In this document: piece after piece, positions 19,586-29,309 of the stretch
Position numbering within the stretch: the stretch's first letter is position 1
Layout: the number at the start of each line of letters is the position of its first letter
Origin: Frankia alni ACN14a
GTDB taxonomy: Bacteria; Actinomycetota; Actinomycetes; Frankiales; Frankiaceae
Reading direction: 5' to 3'
NCBI RefSeq assembly: GCF_000058485.1
Contig: NC_008278.1
Span: 6,256,962-6,320,961, forward strand
DNA: 64,000 bases
Notes under the pieces: generated by a model
What the model saw: only the letters and a program-made list of their open reading frames with translations
What the model was told of the DNA's origin: nothing
Databases searched by the model: none
Made by a program: the position numbers and the translations under genes

Positions 19586-19632
19586 GGAGGTGAACGCCGG
19601 GTGGACCGGTGACGTCGCCAGACCGACGCGTG

Positions 19633-19866
19633 TCAGCGGTCCACATCGACGACGTCGATCCGCAGTCCACGGCCGCCAACGCCGCCCATCACCGTGCGCA
19701 GAGCACGGGCTGTGCGGCCCCGCCGACCGATGACCTTCCCGAGGTCGTCGGGATGCACCCGCACTTCCAGGGTTCGGCCGCGCCGACCGTTGTTGAGATC
19801 CACGCGAACATCATCTGGATGATCGACGATGCCCCGCACGAGATGCTCGAGGGCCGCTTCCAGCAC
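19633..19866 (-). CDS. khpA: KH-domain RNA-binding protein KhpA
   Basis: 77-residue single KH domain with the RNA-binding loop in VIGRRGRTARALRTVM and a LEVRVHPDDLGK strand. The family binds RNA broadly and affects cell-wall and division mRNAs in Gram-positives. The GTG start directly follows the rpsP TAG, so translation is coupled. The rpsP-khpA-rimM-trmD order is standard. Confidence 0.95.
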   Translation of the reverse strand: MLEAALEHLVRGIVDHPDDVRVDLNNGRRGRTLEVRVHPDDLGKVIGRRGRTARALRTVMGGVGGRGLRIDVVDVDR

Positions 19867-20313
19867 CTACTGCCCCGCGGCGGTCGGCGCGTCCGCGGCC
19901 GGCGCGTCCGCGCCATCCGCCGACGCGGCCTTCTTGGCCTTCTTCGGAGTGGTCGCCGGACGGTCCTCGGCGCCCGCGGCGGCCCGTGCCGCCGCCTGGA
20001 AGATCTCCCGCTTGTCCGCCTTCGGCTCGGCGACCTTCATCGGCGGCGGGGCCGGCAGGTTCTTGAACTTCTGCCAGTCACCGGTGACCTTGAGGATCGC
20101 GAGAACCGGCTCGGTGGGCTGAGCCCCGACCGACAGCCAGTGCTGGGCCCGCTCGGCGTCGACCTTGATGATGCTCGGGTCGGACTTCGGGTGGTACTGC
20201 CCGATGGCCTCGATGACCCGGCCGTCCCGCTTGGTGCGGGCGTCGGCCACGACGATGCGGTAATGCGGCTCGCGCATCTTGCCGAGACGCTGCAATTTAA
20301 TCTTGGTTGCCAC
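19867..20313 (-). CDS. rpsP: 30S ribosomal protein S16
   Basis: 148-residue S16: the conserved part is [39 protein letters not shown] and [14 protein letters not shown] Lys/Ala/Asp-rich C-terminal extension of about 55 residues follows the core of about 90, typical of actinobacterial S16. The start is a GTG at 20313; sequence upstream is not coding. First gene of its operon. Confidence 0.97.
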   Translation of the reverse strand: MATKIKLQRLGKMREPHYRIVVADARTKRDGRVIEAIGQYHPKSDPSIIKVDAERAQHWLSVGAQPTEPVLAILKVTGDWQKFKNLPAPPPMKVAEPKADKREIFQAAARAAAGAEDRPATTPKKAKKAASADGADAPAADAPTAAGQ

Positions 20314-20536
20314 GGTGGTCGAACGGCTCCAGACGTGTCGGTGACCGCCGAACCCCGGAGGTACGGGAGGTCCGACGGTGGGAAGCACCAGCGCCGGAAC
20401 AACCACTCGAATCACTCTCGTACAGCACGAGATCGGAGGGCAGCCACACCGACGCTGGCAGGCAGGGCCTGCACTAGAGCTTACAGTCTGCCAGACCGCA
20501 GCCGTCAGCCGCGCACCCGGGAGAGCACGGACTCTC

Positions 20537-20554
20537 CAGGCGGGGCCACGCCTG
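20537..20554 (-). terminator. Hairpin immediately after ffh stop
   Basis: CAGGCG / CGCCTG stem with a 6-base loop, starting at the base next to the ffh stop codon. Short, without a T-run. Confidence 0.3.
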
Positions 20555-22108
20555 TCAGCGACCGCCGCGCGAACCTCCGGGCGGCATTCCGCCAAGGCCG
20601 TCCTGCTGACGCATGAGGGCCGCCAGATCCGGCATGCCCTCCGGGAAGCCAGGCGCCTTACCGAGGCGCTCCTGGGCCGCGGACTTCTGCGCCTTGGCCT
20701 GCGCCGCCCGCGCCGCCGGGTTTCCCTTGCGGTTCGCGCCCTTCCCCTTCTTGGCGGCCTTGCGGGCGGAGGCGGCCTTCGCCCGGGCCATCCCGCCGGG
20801 CAGCCCCATCCCACCCGCCATCTGGCGCATCACCTTGCGGGCCTCGGCGAAGCGGTCGAGCAACTGGTTGACCTCGGTAACCGTGACGCCGGACCCGCGG
20901 GCCACGCGCGCCTTACGAGAGGCCTGAAGGATCTTGGGGTCACGCCGCTCCCCCGGCGTCATCGACCGGATGATGGCGACCACCCGGTCCACGTCGCGGT
21001 CATCGACCTGGGCGAGCTGCTCCTTCATCTGCCCCATGCCGGGCAGCATGCCGAGCAGGTTGCCGATCGGACCCATCTTGCGGACCGTGAGCATCTGGTC
21101 GAGGAAATCCTCGAGGGTGAACTCCGAGGCCGCCATCTTCGCGGCCATCGCCTCGGCCTGCTCGGCCTCGAACGCCTTCTCCGCCTGCTCGATCAGGGTG
21201 AGGACGTCGCCCATCCCGAGGATCCGCGACGCCATCCGCTCCGGATGGAAGACGTCGAAGTCGTCGAGGGCCTCGCCGGTGGAGGCGAACATGATCGGAC
21301 GCCCGGTCACCTGGGCGACCGACAGCGCCGCGCCGCCGCGGGCGTCACCGTCGAGTTTGGTCAGAACCACGCCGCTGAACCCGACGCCGTCGGCAAAGGC
21401 GTTGGCCGTCGCGACGGCGTCCTGACCGATCATGGCGTCGAGGACGAAGAGAATCTCGTCCGGCGAGACGGCATCACGGATGTCCGCGGCCTGACGCATC
21501 AACTCCTCGTCGACGCCCAGCCGGCCGGCCGTGTCGACGACGACGACGTCGAAGACCTGGCGGCGGGCGTGGGCGAGGGCGTCACGAGCCACGCGGACCG
21601 GATCTCCGACGCCGTTACCGGGTTCGGGGGCGAAGACTTCGACACCGGCGCGTGCCCCGACCACCTGGAGCTGGTTGACCGCATTGGGGCGCTGCAGGTC
21701 GGCAGCGACCAGCAGCGGGGTGTGCCCCTGTGCCTTCAGCCACCGCCCCAGCTTGCCCGCGAGGGTGGTCTTGCCCGTGCCCTGCAGGCCGGCGAGGAGG
21801 ATCACCGTGGGCGGCGTCTTGGCGAACCGCAGAGTCGTCGTGCCGCCGCCGAGGATGGCGACGAGCTCCTCGTTGACAATCTTGATGACCTGCTGGGCCG
21901 GATTCAGCGAGGCGCCGACCTCGGCCCCCCGCGCCCGGCTCTTGATCGCCGCGACGAAGCTGCGCACCACCGGTAGCGCGACATCCGCCTCCAGCAGCGC
22001 CACCCGGATCTCCCGTGCCGTGGCGTCGATGTCCGCATCGGTCAGGCGCCCCCGACCACGCAGCGACGTGAAGACCTTGTCGAGGCGGCTGGAAAGGGTG
22101 TCGAACAC
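20555..22108 (-). CDS. ffh: Signal recognition particle protein Ffh
   Basis: GTPase that binds signal sequences and delivers ribosomes to FtsY. The 517-residue protein has the N domain, G domain ([41 protein letters not shown]) and methionine-rich M domain ([41 protein letters not shown]). It ends in a Lys/Gly/Met-rich tail. GTG 22108 is nine bases after GGAG; GTG 22114 is also possible. No 4.5S RNA gene was recognised nearby. Confidence 0.97.
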   Translation of the reverse strand: MFDTLSSRLDKVFTSLRGRGRLTDADIDATAREIRVALLEADVALPVVRSFVAAIKSRARGAEVGASLNPAQQVIKIVNEELVAILGGGTTTLRFAKTPPTVILLAGLQGTGKTTLAGKLGRWLKAQGHTPLLVAADLQRPNAVNQLQVVGARAGVEVFAPEPGNGVGDPVRVARDALAHARRQVFDVVVVDTAGRLGVDEELMRQAADIRDAVSPDEILFVLDAMIGQDAVATANAFADGVGFSGVVLTKLDGDARGGAALSVAQVTGRPIMFASTGEALDDFDVFHPERMASRILGMGDVLTLIEQAEKAFEAEQAEAMAAKMAASEFTLEDFLDQMLTVRKMGPIGNLLGMLPGMGQMKEQLAQVDDRDVDRVVAIIRSMTPGERRDPKILQASRKARVARGSGVTVTEVNQLLDRFAEARKVMRQMAGGMGLPGGMARAKAASARKAAKKGKGANRKGNPAARAAQAKAQKSAAQERLGKAPGFPEGMPDLAALMRQQDGLGGMPPGGSRGGR

Positions 22109-22591
22109 GCGCACACACTCCGAGATCGCAGGCGGACCGCAGGCACCAGCGTACGCACCCGACGACGAGGACAACACACCCCGCGTCCGAACACCCCCGG
22201 CCACCCGGCTACGGTCAGCCGGCACTGGACGGCCCCTCGCCCTACGGCAGGCCCTGGTCCCGCTGGGCGACCAGGCACGCCGACGCACCGCGCGACGCTG
22301 CCGGGCCACCCCGCAACCATGCGCGGCCCGGCGAGGCATACCCGCACGGACGCCGACCAGGTCTCCTACCGGCCGGATCCGCCCTCTGCGCTGAGGACGG
22401 CGAGACGCCTCGCCGGACGCTCACCCCCCAGCCGGAAACTCGCCGAGGACGATGGTCGCGGCTTACCGAGGAGCCTCCCGGCTCCGCTCAGCGCTGAAGC
22501 CTAGATCACATTCAGAGCGACGGGAAGACCTTGACGTGTGACACTCCGTGGTCTTCTTGCGGCGCACGACGAGATGGGCGCGCCCGGTCCG
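22109..22591. other. ftsY-ffh intergenic region
   Basis: 483 bases without a recognisable gene. In Streptomyces amtB-glnK-glnD lie between ftsY and ffh; none of them is present. Only the hairpin near ftsY (22524-22556) was noted. Confidence 0.5.
22524..22556 (-). terminator. Hairpin downstream of ftsY
   Basis: GAAGACC / GGTCTTC arms (22524-22530, 22550-22556); a second small pairing GTGT/ACAC sits inside the loop. It lies 36 bases past the ftsY stop and likely ends the smc-ftsY transcript. Confidence 0.45.
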
Positions 22592-23860
22592 TCAGACCGG
22601 CTCGCCGAGCAGGGCGTCAACGAAGGCCTCGGGCTCGAAGGGAGCAAGGTCGTCCGGCCCCTCACCCAGGCCGATCAGCTTGACCGGCACGCCGAGCTCG
22701 CGCTGCACAGCGATGACGATCCCGCCCTTAGCCGTGCCGTCGAGCTTCGTCAGCACGACGCCGGACAACTCCACCGCCTCGGTGAACACCCGGGCCTGGA
22801 CCAACGCGTTCTGCCCGGTGGTGGCATCCAACACCAGCAGGACCTCGTCAACAGGGCCGTGCTTGCCGACCACTCGCTTGATCTTCGCCAACTCGTCCAT
22901 CAGTCCGGTCTTGGTGTGCAGACGGCCGGCGGTGTCGATCAGCACCGTGTCGGCGGCTGAATCGATGCCCCGCTTCACCGCATCGAAGGCGACCGAGGCC
23001 GGGTCGCCGCCCTCGGCCCCGCGGACGGTCACGGCGCCGACCCGCTCCCCCCAGGTCTGCAGCTGGTCCGCGGCCGCCGCTCGGAAGGTGTCGGCTGCGC
23101 CGAGTACCACCGTTCGCCCCTCGGCCACCAGCAGCCGCGCGACCTTGCCGCAGGTCGTGGTCTTTCCGGTGCCGTTGACCCCGACGACGAGAACGACGGC
23201 CGGACGATCCGGCACCGACGTCCGCAGCGAACGATCGGTCGCGGTGCCCACCTGGGCGAGCAGCTCATCGCGCAACATCGCCCGCGCCTGGGCCGGAGTA
23301 CTCGCGCCGAGCACTTTCGTGCGTTCCCGCAGCGCCGCCACCAGCTCACCGGTGGCCACCACGCCGACGTCGGCGAGGAGCAGAGTCGCCTCCACGTCCT
23401 CCCACGTCTCCTCGTCGAGATTGTCACCCGAGAGCAGGGAGAGCAGGCCGCGGCCGAGTGCGTTCTGCGAACGGGACAGGCGCAGACGCAGGCGCACCAA
23501 CCGGCCGGCCGCCGGGGCCGGCATCTCCGCCGGGGGACGCTGCTGCGGCGGAACCGAGGGCGCGAGGTTCTCCGCCGGGCCCGCGGTCGCGACATCCCCG
23601 ATCACCGGCGGACCGGACGCGTCCGCTCGGGGCGGCGCGGTCTCGGGCGCGGCGGGCAGGCCAACGTCATCGATCGTCCGGGTCGGCGCATCGCGAGGCA
23701 CCTCGGCGTCGTCACCGACACCGGGAGACAGGTCGGTGTCGGACCGACCGCCCCTTCCGACAGCCCGGCGGGGGCGCCGCCGCACGGCACTGCCCACCAC
23801 GAGTCCCATGGTGGCCAGTGCGACGACGGCGATGACGACGATCAGGATGAGGAGCTCCAC
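22592..23860 (-). CDS. ftsY: Signal recognition particle receptor FtsY
   Basis: Membrane-associated SRP receptor GTPase. The 422-residue protein begins with a true membrane segment (MELLILIVVIAVVALATMGL), typical of actinobacterial FtsY, then an acidic/Pro-rich linker, and the NG domain from about 130: GVNGTGKTTTCGKV, DTAGRLHTKTGLMDEL, LVLDATTGQNAL and TKLDGTAKGGIV. It follows smc by 69 bases, so the two are probably cotranscribed. Confidence 0.96.
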   Translation of the reverse strand: MELLILIVVIAVVALATMGLVVGSAVRRRPRRAVGRGGRSDTDLSPGVGDDAEVPRDAPTRTIDDVGLPAAPETAPPRADASGPPVIGDVATAGPAENLAPSVPPQQRPPAEMPAPAAGRLVRLRLRLSRSQNALGRGLLSLLSGDNLDEETWEDVEATLLLADVGVVATGELVAALRERTKVLGASTPAQARAMLRDELLAQVGTATDRSLRTSVPDRPAVVLVVGVNGTGKTTTCGKVARLLVAEGRTVVLGAADTFRAAAADQLQTWGERVGAVTVRGAEGGDPASVAFDAVKRGIDSAADTVLIDTAGRLHTKTGLMDELAKIKRVVGKHGPVDEVLLVLDATTGQNALVQARVFTEAVELSGVVLTKLDGTAKGGIVIAVQRELGVPVKLIGLGEGPDDLAPFEPEAFVDALLGEPV

Positions 23861-23929
23861 CCCCCGATCCTGACAGATGGCCGGGGCGGTCCGGGGTGCT
23901 CACCCACCCCGGCACCCACCCGGGCCGGG

Positions 23930-26900
23930 TCAGACAGCCGCGCGATCCCGCAACCGCTGACTGATCACAGTCGTGACTCCGTCACCGCGCATCGCCACGC
24001 CGTACAGGGCGTCGGCGATCTCCATGGTCCGCTTCTGGTGAGTGATGATGATCAATTGGGACTTCTGCCGCAGTCCCTCGATGGCGTTCAACAACCGGCC
24101 GAGGTTGCGATCGTCCAGCGCCGCCTCGACCTCGTCGAGGACGTAGAACGGTGACGGACGAGCCCGGAAGATCGCCAGCAGCAGCGCGAGTGCGGTCAGC
24201 GATCGCTCCCCACCCGACAGCAGTGACAGTCGCTTGACCTTCTTGCCCGGCGGGCGGGCCTCGACCTCGATTCCGGTGGTCAGCATGTCGTCGGGATCCG
24301 TGAGCACCAGCCGCCCCTCCCCGCCGGGGAAGAGGGTGGCGAAGACCACCTCGAACTCCCGGGCGGTGTCGGCGAAGGCCGCGGCGAACACCTCACGAAC
24401 CCGGACGTCGACCTCCTCGACCACGAGCAGCAGGTCCCGTCGGGTGCTCTTGATGTCGTCGAGCTGCGCCGACAGGAACGCCGCCCGCTCCTGCAGAGCA
24501 GCGAACTCCTCCAGGGCGAGTGGGTTGATCCGGCCGAGGCGGGTCAACTGCTTCTCCGCGGCGGCCGCCCTCGCGGTCTGCTCGGCCCGATCAAACGGCG
24601 CCGGCGTACCGTCCGGATCGTCGGGCGGAACCGGCACCTGCGGCCCGAACTCGGCCACCAGGTCCTCGGCTCCGATCCCGAACTCCTCCATCGCCCTGGT
24701 CTCGAGCGTCTCCGCCCGCAGACGCTTCTCCGCGCGGGCCAGTTCGTCGCGGTGGGCCGCATCACGCAGCGCCGCGACCTCGGCAGCGAGCGCCCGCGCC
24801 TGCTCGCGCACGGCGGCCAGGTTCGTCTCGGTCGCCCGGCGCAGGGCTTCGGCCTCCGCACGCTCGGTCGCGGCTCGGGCCAACGAACGGTCCAACCGAT
24901 CCAGGGTCACCTGGGTGGCGTCCCCAAGCGCCGCCGCGACCGCGGCCTGCCGCTCGCGCACCTCGCGCCGACGGGCGGCGGCAACCCGGGCCGCGCGTTC
25001 GCTCGCCGCGGCCCGGATCAGCCCGTCCGCTCGGCCCTGCAGGCCGCGCGCCCGTTCCTCGCTGGTCCGCACGGCAAGCCGAGCCTCGACCTCGGCGGCC
25101 CGCACGGCCGAGGTAGCGGAGACCAGCCGGTCCCGCTCGGCCGGCGTCGGCTCGTCGATCTCCGGCTGCGCCGAGGTCGCGGCGAGGGCGGTCTCCAGCT
25201 CGGACAGAGCACCATAGGCCCGGTCCCTGGCCGTCTCCGCGCGGCCGCGGGCGGCCTCGAGCCGCGCCACCTCCGAGCCCGCACCGCCCCACGCCCGCTC
25301 AAGCTGTGCGACCTGCTCGGACAGCGCCCGATACCGGGCGTCGGCCCCGTGCAGGGCGGCCAGCGCCGCGTCGATGGCCGAACGGGTCCGCGCCACTTCG
25401 GTCCTGGCGGGCTCGAAGGACTCGTGCGCCGTCTCGGCCCGTCGAGCTGCTTCCACTACTCCGGCCTCCGCCTCGTCGGCCGCTGCACGCAGCTCGATCG
25501 CCGACGGCGGATGTGCGCTGCCCCCGATCGACGCTGCGGGACCGAGGACGTCGCCGGACCTTGTGACAGTCCGCAGGTCGGGCCGAGACCGGACGGCGAG
25601 CTCGGCGGCGGCCAGATCGTCGACGACGACGGTGCCTTCGAGCAACGACACCAGCGCGAAACGGAAGCGGTCGTCGATGAACTCCACCAGCTCCAGAACG
25701 GGCACGCAGCCTTCGGGGAGCGGGCCCGCCATGCCAGCGACCGGCTCGTCCAGCTCGCCGCGACCCCGGCCGGGACGCGGCCAACCGCCGGCATCATGGG
25801 CGTCGCCTGCGGCCTCGCTCCCGTCGCTCATGGTCCCGGGAATCACCACCGCAGCTCGGCCGGCATCGGCCTGCCGCAGCCAGGCGAACGCGGTCAGTAC
25901 CTCGGTCGGCGTGGCGACCAGCAGCGCGTCGGCGGCCGGCCCCAGCGCCGCGGCCACCGCCACCTCGGCTCCCGACCGCACGGTCACAACGTCGGACAGC
26001 CGACCGAGGGGCACAAAAGAGGGGTCCAGGGGCGGGAGTTCGGATCGTCGCCCGTCGGCGGGGCCGGAGTCCTTCGCCGCACCTGATCGATGCCGACGGC
26101 CACCAGGTCCGCTTCTCTTCCCGCCAGAGGACCTCGCGGGCGACGCTTCGCCTGCGGAGGTCCCGTCATGAGCCCCCTCGCCGCCGCCCCGCGGGACGCC
26201 CGTGTCGGCGGTCGGCTCGCTGTCGGAGGCCCGCACCCGCGCGACGGCCTCGAGCAGAGCCGCCACGCCGTCGGCTGGCGCGAGCGAAAGCTGCAGTGCA
26301 TCACGGCGCGCCGTCCAGGATGCCCGGTCCCGCTCGGCCGCACGCTCCTCGGCCCGCAGCATCTCCAGGCGATCGGTCGCGCTGGCGTGCACCGCCACGG
26401 CGGCGTCGTGCCTTTCGGCGAGTTCCTCTCGAGCGCCCTCCATCTGGGCGAGCTCCGTCTGCAGCGCGGTCGTGGACTGTGCGGCCTCCGCATCGCGCTC
26501 CCGCGCGGCCGTCAGGGCCTCCGTCGTCCGCGCGATCTCCTCCTCCGCGCCGGTCGCCCTCGACCGCGCGGCCTCGACCTGACCGGCGAGCCGAGCGAGC
26601 TCCTCACGCCGGGAGGACGCGGCGCGAGCGGCGGCGATCAGCTCGCGTTCCTCGTCTGCCAGCGCTGCCTCGAGATCCGCCCGTCTGACGACCACCTCCT
26701 CGAGCAGCTCGCGATCGCGTTCCAACCGCTCGGTGAGCGCGATCTCCTGCTCCCGGACCGCGATCGCCTCCTGCTCGAGCTCATCTGGATCACGGCGACC
26801 TCGTAGTTCATCGGATCCGATCCGCAGCAGCCGGGCTCGCTCGGTCGCCAGCGAGCGGGTTCCCAGCAACCGCTCCCGCAGGGAGGCCATCGCATACCAG

Positions 26901-27766
26901 GTCTCCTGCGCCGCGGCCGCGCGGGGGACGACGGCGGCAAGCTCCGACTGGAGCTGCGCCTCACGCTGCGCTGCGGCATGTTGCGCCGATTCCGAGTCGG
27001 TGAGCCGTCGCCGCAGCGCCTCCTCGTCCACGACGTCCGAGGCGATCGCGGTCCGGGCAGAGTTCAGCTCGTCCGCGAGCAGCCGAAGCCGGGCGTCTCT
27101 GAGCGATGCCTGGATGACTCCGGCCTTCCGCGCGATCTCCGCCTGCCGGCCGAGGGGGCCGAGCTGCCGACGTAGCTCCGCGGAGAGGTCGGTGAGTCGG
27201 GTGAGGTTCGCCGCCATCGCCTCAAGCTTGCGCAGCGCCTTCTCCTTGCGCTTGCGGTGCTTGAGAACCCCGGCGGCCTCCTCGATGAACGCACGGCGAT
27301 CTTCGGGGCGTGCGTGCAGCACGGCGTCAAGCTGGCCCTGGCCCACGATCACGTGCAACTCGCGGCCGATCCCCGAGTCGCTCATGAGCTCCTGGATGTC
27401 GAGGAGCCGGCATCCCGTACCGTTGATCGTGTATTCGCTCTCCCCGCTGCGAAACATGAGACGACCGACGGTTACCTCGGTGTACTCAATCGGCAACGCG
27501 CCGTCGGAGTTGTCGATCGTGAGCAGCACCTCCGCCCGACCAAGCGCCGGGCGCGCGGGTGTGCCCGCAAAGATGACGTCCGACATGGTGCCGCCCCGCA
27601 ACGCCTTGGCGCCCTGCTCCCCGAGCACCCAGGCGATGGCATCGACCACATTGCTCTTACCCGACCCATTCGGGCCCACCACACAGGTAATTCCGGGCTC
27701 GAGATGCAAGGAGGTCGAGCTCGCAAAGGACTTGAAGCCCCGCAGGGTCAGGCTCTTGAGATGCAC
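23930..27766 (-). CDS. smc: Chromosome segregation protein SMC
   Basis: ATPase of the condensin complex. The 1278-residue protein has Walker A GPNGSGKSNVVDAIAWVLGEQ near residue 33, two long Ala/Glu/Arg-rich coiled coils, a hinge at about 585-700, and C-terminal signature LSGGERSLTALALLLA with Walker B YVLDEVEAALDDRN. Residues 510-582, just before the hinge, are a Gly/Ser/Pro-rich insert not usual in SMC, which explains the extra length. GTG 27766 is four bases after GGAG; upstream frame is leader sequence. Confidence 0.97.
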   Translation of the reverse strand: MHLKSLTLRGFKSFASSTSLHLEPGITCVVGPNGSGKSNVVDAIAWVLGEQGAKALRGGTMSDVIFAGTPARPALGRAEVLLTIDNSDGALPIEYTEVTVGRLMFRSGESEYTINGTGCRLLDIQELMSDSGIGRELHVIVGQGQLDAVLHARPEDRRAFIEEAAGVLKHRKRKEKALRKLEAMAANLTRLTDLSAELRRQLGPLGRQAEIARKAGVIQASLRDARLRLLADELNSARTAIASDVVDEEALRRRLTDSESAQHAAAQREAQLQSELAAVVPRAAAAQETWYAMASLRERLLGTRSLATERARLLRIGSDELRGRRDPDELEQEAIAVREQEIALTERLERDRELLEEVVVRRADLEAALADEERELIAAARAASSRREELARLAGQVEAARSRATGAEEEIARTTEALTAARERDAEAAQSTTALQTELAQMEGAREELAERHDAAVAVHASATDRLEMLRAEERAAERDRASWTARRDALQLSLAPADGVAALLEAVARVRASDSEPTADTGVPRGGGEGAHDGTSAGEASPARSSGGKRSGPGGRRHRSGAAKDSGPADGRRSELPPLDPSFVPLGRLSDVVTVRSGAEVAVAAALGPAADALLVATPTEVLTAFAWLRQADAGRAAVVIPGTMSDGSEAAGDAHDAGGWPRPGRGRGELDEPVAGMAGPLPEGCVPVLELVEFIDDRFRFALVSLLEGTVVVDDLAAAELAVRSRPDLRTVTRSGDVLGPAASIGGSAHPPSAIELRAAADEAEAGVVEAARRAETAHESFEPARTEVARTRSAIDAALAALHGADARYRALSEQVAQLERAWGGAGSEVARLEAARGRAETARDRAYGALSELETALAATSAQPEIDEPTPAERDRLVSATSAVRAAEVEARLAVRTSEERARGLQGRADGLIRAAASERAARVAAARRREVRERQAAVAAALGDATQVTLDRLDRSLARAATERAEAEALRRATETNLAAVREQARALAAEVAALRDAAHRDELARAEKRLRAETLETRAMEEFGIGAEDLVAEFGPQVPVPPDDPDGTPAPFDRAEQTARAAAAEKQLTRLGRINPLALEEFAALQERAAFLSAQLDDIKSTRRDLLLVVEEVDVRVREVFAAAFADTAREFEVVFATLFPGGEGRLVLTDPDDMLTTGIEVEARPPGKKVKRLSLLSGGERSLTALALLLAIFRARPSPFYVLDEVEAALDDRNLGRLLNAIEGLRQKSQLIIITHQKRTMEIADALYGVAMRGDGVTTVISQRLRDRAAV

Positions 27767-28194
27767 CGGTCTCCGGAGCGGTGAGGAGGGCTCGCCGGAC
27801 TGGTGACGGATGGCCGGGATCAGCCGACGTGGGAGTGCCCATCCTATCGAGCAACACAAAGCGACCGTACGGATACACTCCGCGCTTGCGTCCCGAACAG
27901 GGCCCGCAGAGCCGGAGAAGTAACCTATTACGCCAGGATTCCCGCAAGACCGACACTGCGGTCCCAGCCCCCGAACGGGGACGGAACATCGCAGCACTTC
28001 GGGGCCACGCCAGGAGTCCTCCCCCAAGCGACGACCCCGACGCCACGACGACCGCCCCCGACCAAGCAACGCCTCAATTACAGTATGTAGCCATTCGCGC
28101 ACATACCGAGGCCAAAAAATCGCTCAGAGCCGGGCGTAGTCAGTACGAAGGGGCGCTCCGGTCAGGAAACGCCCCCGATAGCCGACCTTGCGGT
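27767..28194. other. Leader region upstream of smc
   Basis: 428 gene-free bases, less GC-rich than the surroundings. It should hold the smc promoter; TAGGAT-like hexamers occur on the minus strand near 27842 but lack a good -35. The hairpin at 28150-28175 belongs to the upstream gene. Confidence 0.4.
28150..28175 (-). terminator. Hairpin after the coiled-coil gene
   Basis: GGGGCG (28150-28155) pairs with CGCCCC (28170-28175) around a 14-base loop, 20 bases past the stop of the 65-residue coiled-coil gene. Confidence 0.4.
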
Positions 28195-28392
28195 TCAGCT
28201 GTACGCCGGCTCGGCGTCGAGTGCCCGGACATCCTCCGGTACGTCGACACCACCGACCAGTGCCTCGTTAACCTCGCGTACTCGGGTCAGTTCAGCCTCA
28301 AGCTCCGCAACTCGAGCACGGAGCCGGCGTACCTCGTAGGAGAGACGCAGGTCGCTGCCGGAACCGACGTGGCCGAAAAGGGCCTTCGCCAT
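28195..28392 (-). CDS. Small conserved coiled-coil protein
   Basis: 65 residues: a short basic head (MAKALFGHVGSGSDLRLSYE), a heptad-like helix RRLRARVAELEAELTRVREV, and an acidic tail. Similar short proteins with this head are conserved in actinobacteria near smc or acyP; no function is known. ATG 28392 follows a strong GGAGGA at ideal spacing, which makes it a real gene despite its size. A role in protein-protein contacts is only an inference. Confidence 0.8.
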   Translation of the reverse strand: MAKALFGHVGSGSDLRLSYEVRRLRARVAELEAELTRVREVNEALVGGVDVPEDVRALDAEPAYS

Positions 28393-28605
28393 AGTGATGG
28401 TCCTCCACGATGAGTGACCTAGTGGGTGTCGGACAACACAAGATCCGAACAGATCAGAGTGCGCCCCAAACAATGGCCCTAGAGTCCCACGCCGAGTGAC
28501 CGAAAGTCAAGAGCATGCCACATGCCCCCCGACTGATCCGGTGAACACGCAAAAACTTGACCGTCATCCTGACGACAGTTGGGCCAGCACAGTGTCCACA
28601 AGCAG

Positions 28606-28917
28606 TCACTTCCGGCGAAAGTCAGCCAGATCGCCCTGTGCCCTCTGCCACACCACCTCGACCCGATCCGTCCAGCCTGGAGTGTGCCCCGTCACGAGCA
28701 GACGGGCAAGATTCTGGCACGCTGGCGCCCCGCCCTCCGCAATCACCACGACAGCACCATCGGGCATATTGGTAGCCGTTCCCACCAAGCCGAGCCGGCG
28801 GCCGCGGGTGCGCACGTAGTCACGAAAACCGACGCCTTGAACACGGCCGACGACACGAGCCGTGAAGCGGACCACGGTCGGGCCAGGCATCGTCTGCTTG
28901 ATGGGTACCTCGCTCAT
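28606..28917 (-). CDS. acyP: Acylphosphatase
   Basis: Small enzyme hydrolysing acyl phosphates. The 103-residue product has the phosphate-binding loop VGRVQGVGFRDYVR with its catalytic Arg and the catalytic Asn in GTATNMPDGAVVVIAEG. ATG 28917 is taken; an in-frame GTG at 28923 is equally possible and neither has a clear ribosome-binding site. It is divergent from the lipoprotein gene, with under 50 bases between them. Confidence 0.93.
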   Translation of the reverse strand: MSEVPIKQTMPGPTVVRFTARVVGRVQGVGFRDYVRTRGRRLGLVGTATNMPDGAVVVIAEGGAPACQNLARLLVTGHTPGWTDRVEVVWQRAQGDLADFRRK

Positions 28918-28965
28918 CAGCACGGTAGGGTACAGCCCATCGTGGACACCTCATCTCTCTCAGAC

Positions 28966-29292
28966 ATGGCAGGCCGATCGAGCGAGGCGCGACGGCCGGT
29001 GGAACCTCAACGGAAGCGGCCGCTGGGGCCGCACTCCCGCCGCAGGTCCACCGCCGTGGCACTCGTCTGCGGAGCCCTCGGGTCGGCGCTGCTGATCAGC
29101 GGTTGCGGACAGAACTTCTCCCAGGACGGTGGAGCGCTACCCGTCCCGCACGCAAGCACCGACGGCGATCGTCATGTGACGCCGGAACCGGTTGACGGCG
29201 CAAACAAGATCATTGGACCTGGCTACGCTCCGCCACGGACCTCCGGCCCCACGCAGACCGCGGTTCCCAATCTTCCGGGCGGCAAGCTCTAG
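28966..29292 (+). CDS. Predicted small lipoprotein
   Basis: 108 residues. A basic N-region (QRKRPLGPHSRRR) precedes a hydrophobic stretch and a lipobox LISGC with the Cys at about residue 47, so the mature part (about 60 residues, Pro/Gly-rich) would be lipid-anchored outside the membrane. No family recognised. An in-frame GTG at 28942 lies 11 bases after TAGGGT (28926-28931), a good actinobacterial -10, and could be a leaderless start. Confidence 0.6.
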   Translation: MAGRSSEARRPVEPQRKRPLGPHSRRRSTAVALVCGALGSALLISGCGQNFSQDGGALPVPHASTDGDRHVTPEPVDGANKIIGPGYAPPRTSGPTQTAVPNLPGGKL

Positions 29293-29309
29293 CCAGGAAG
29301 ATCTGTCAT

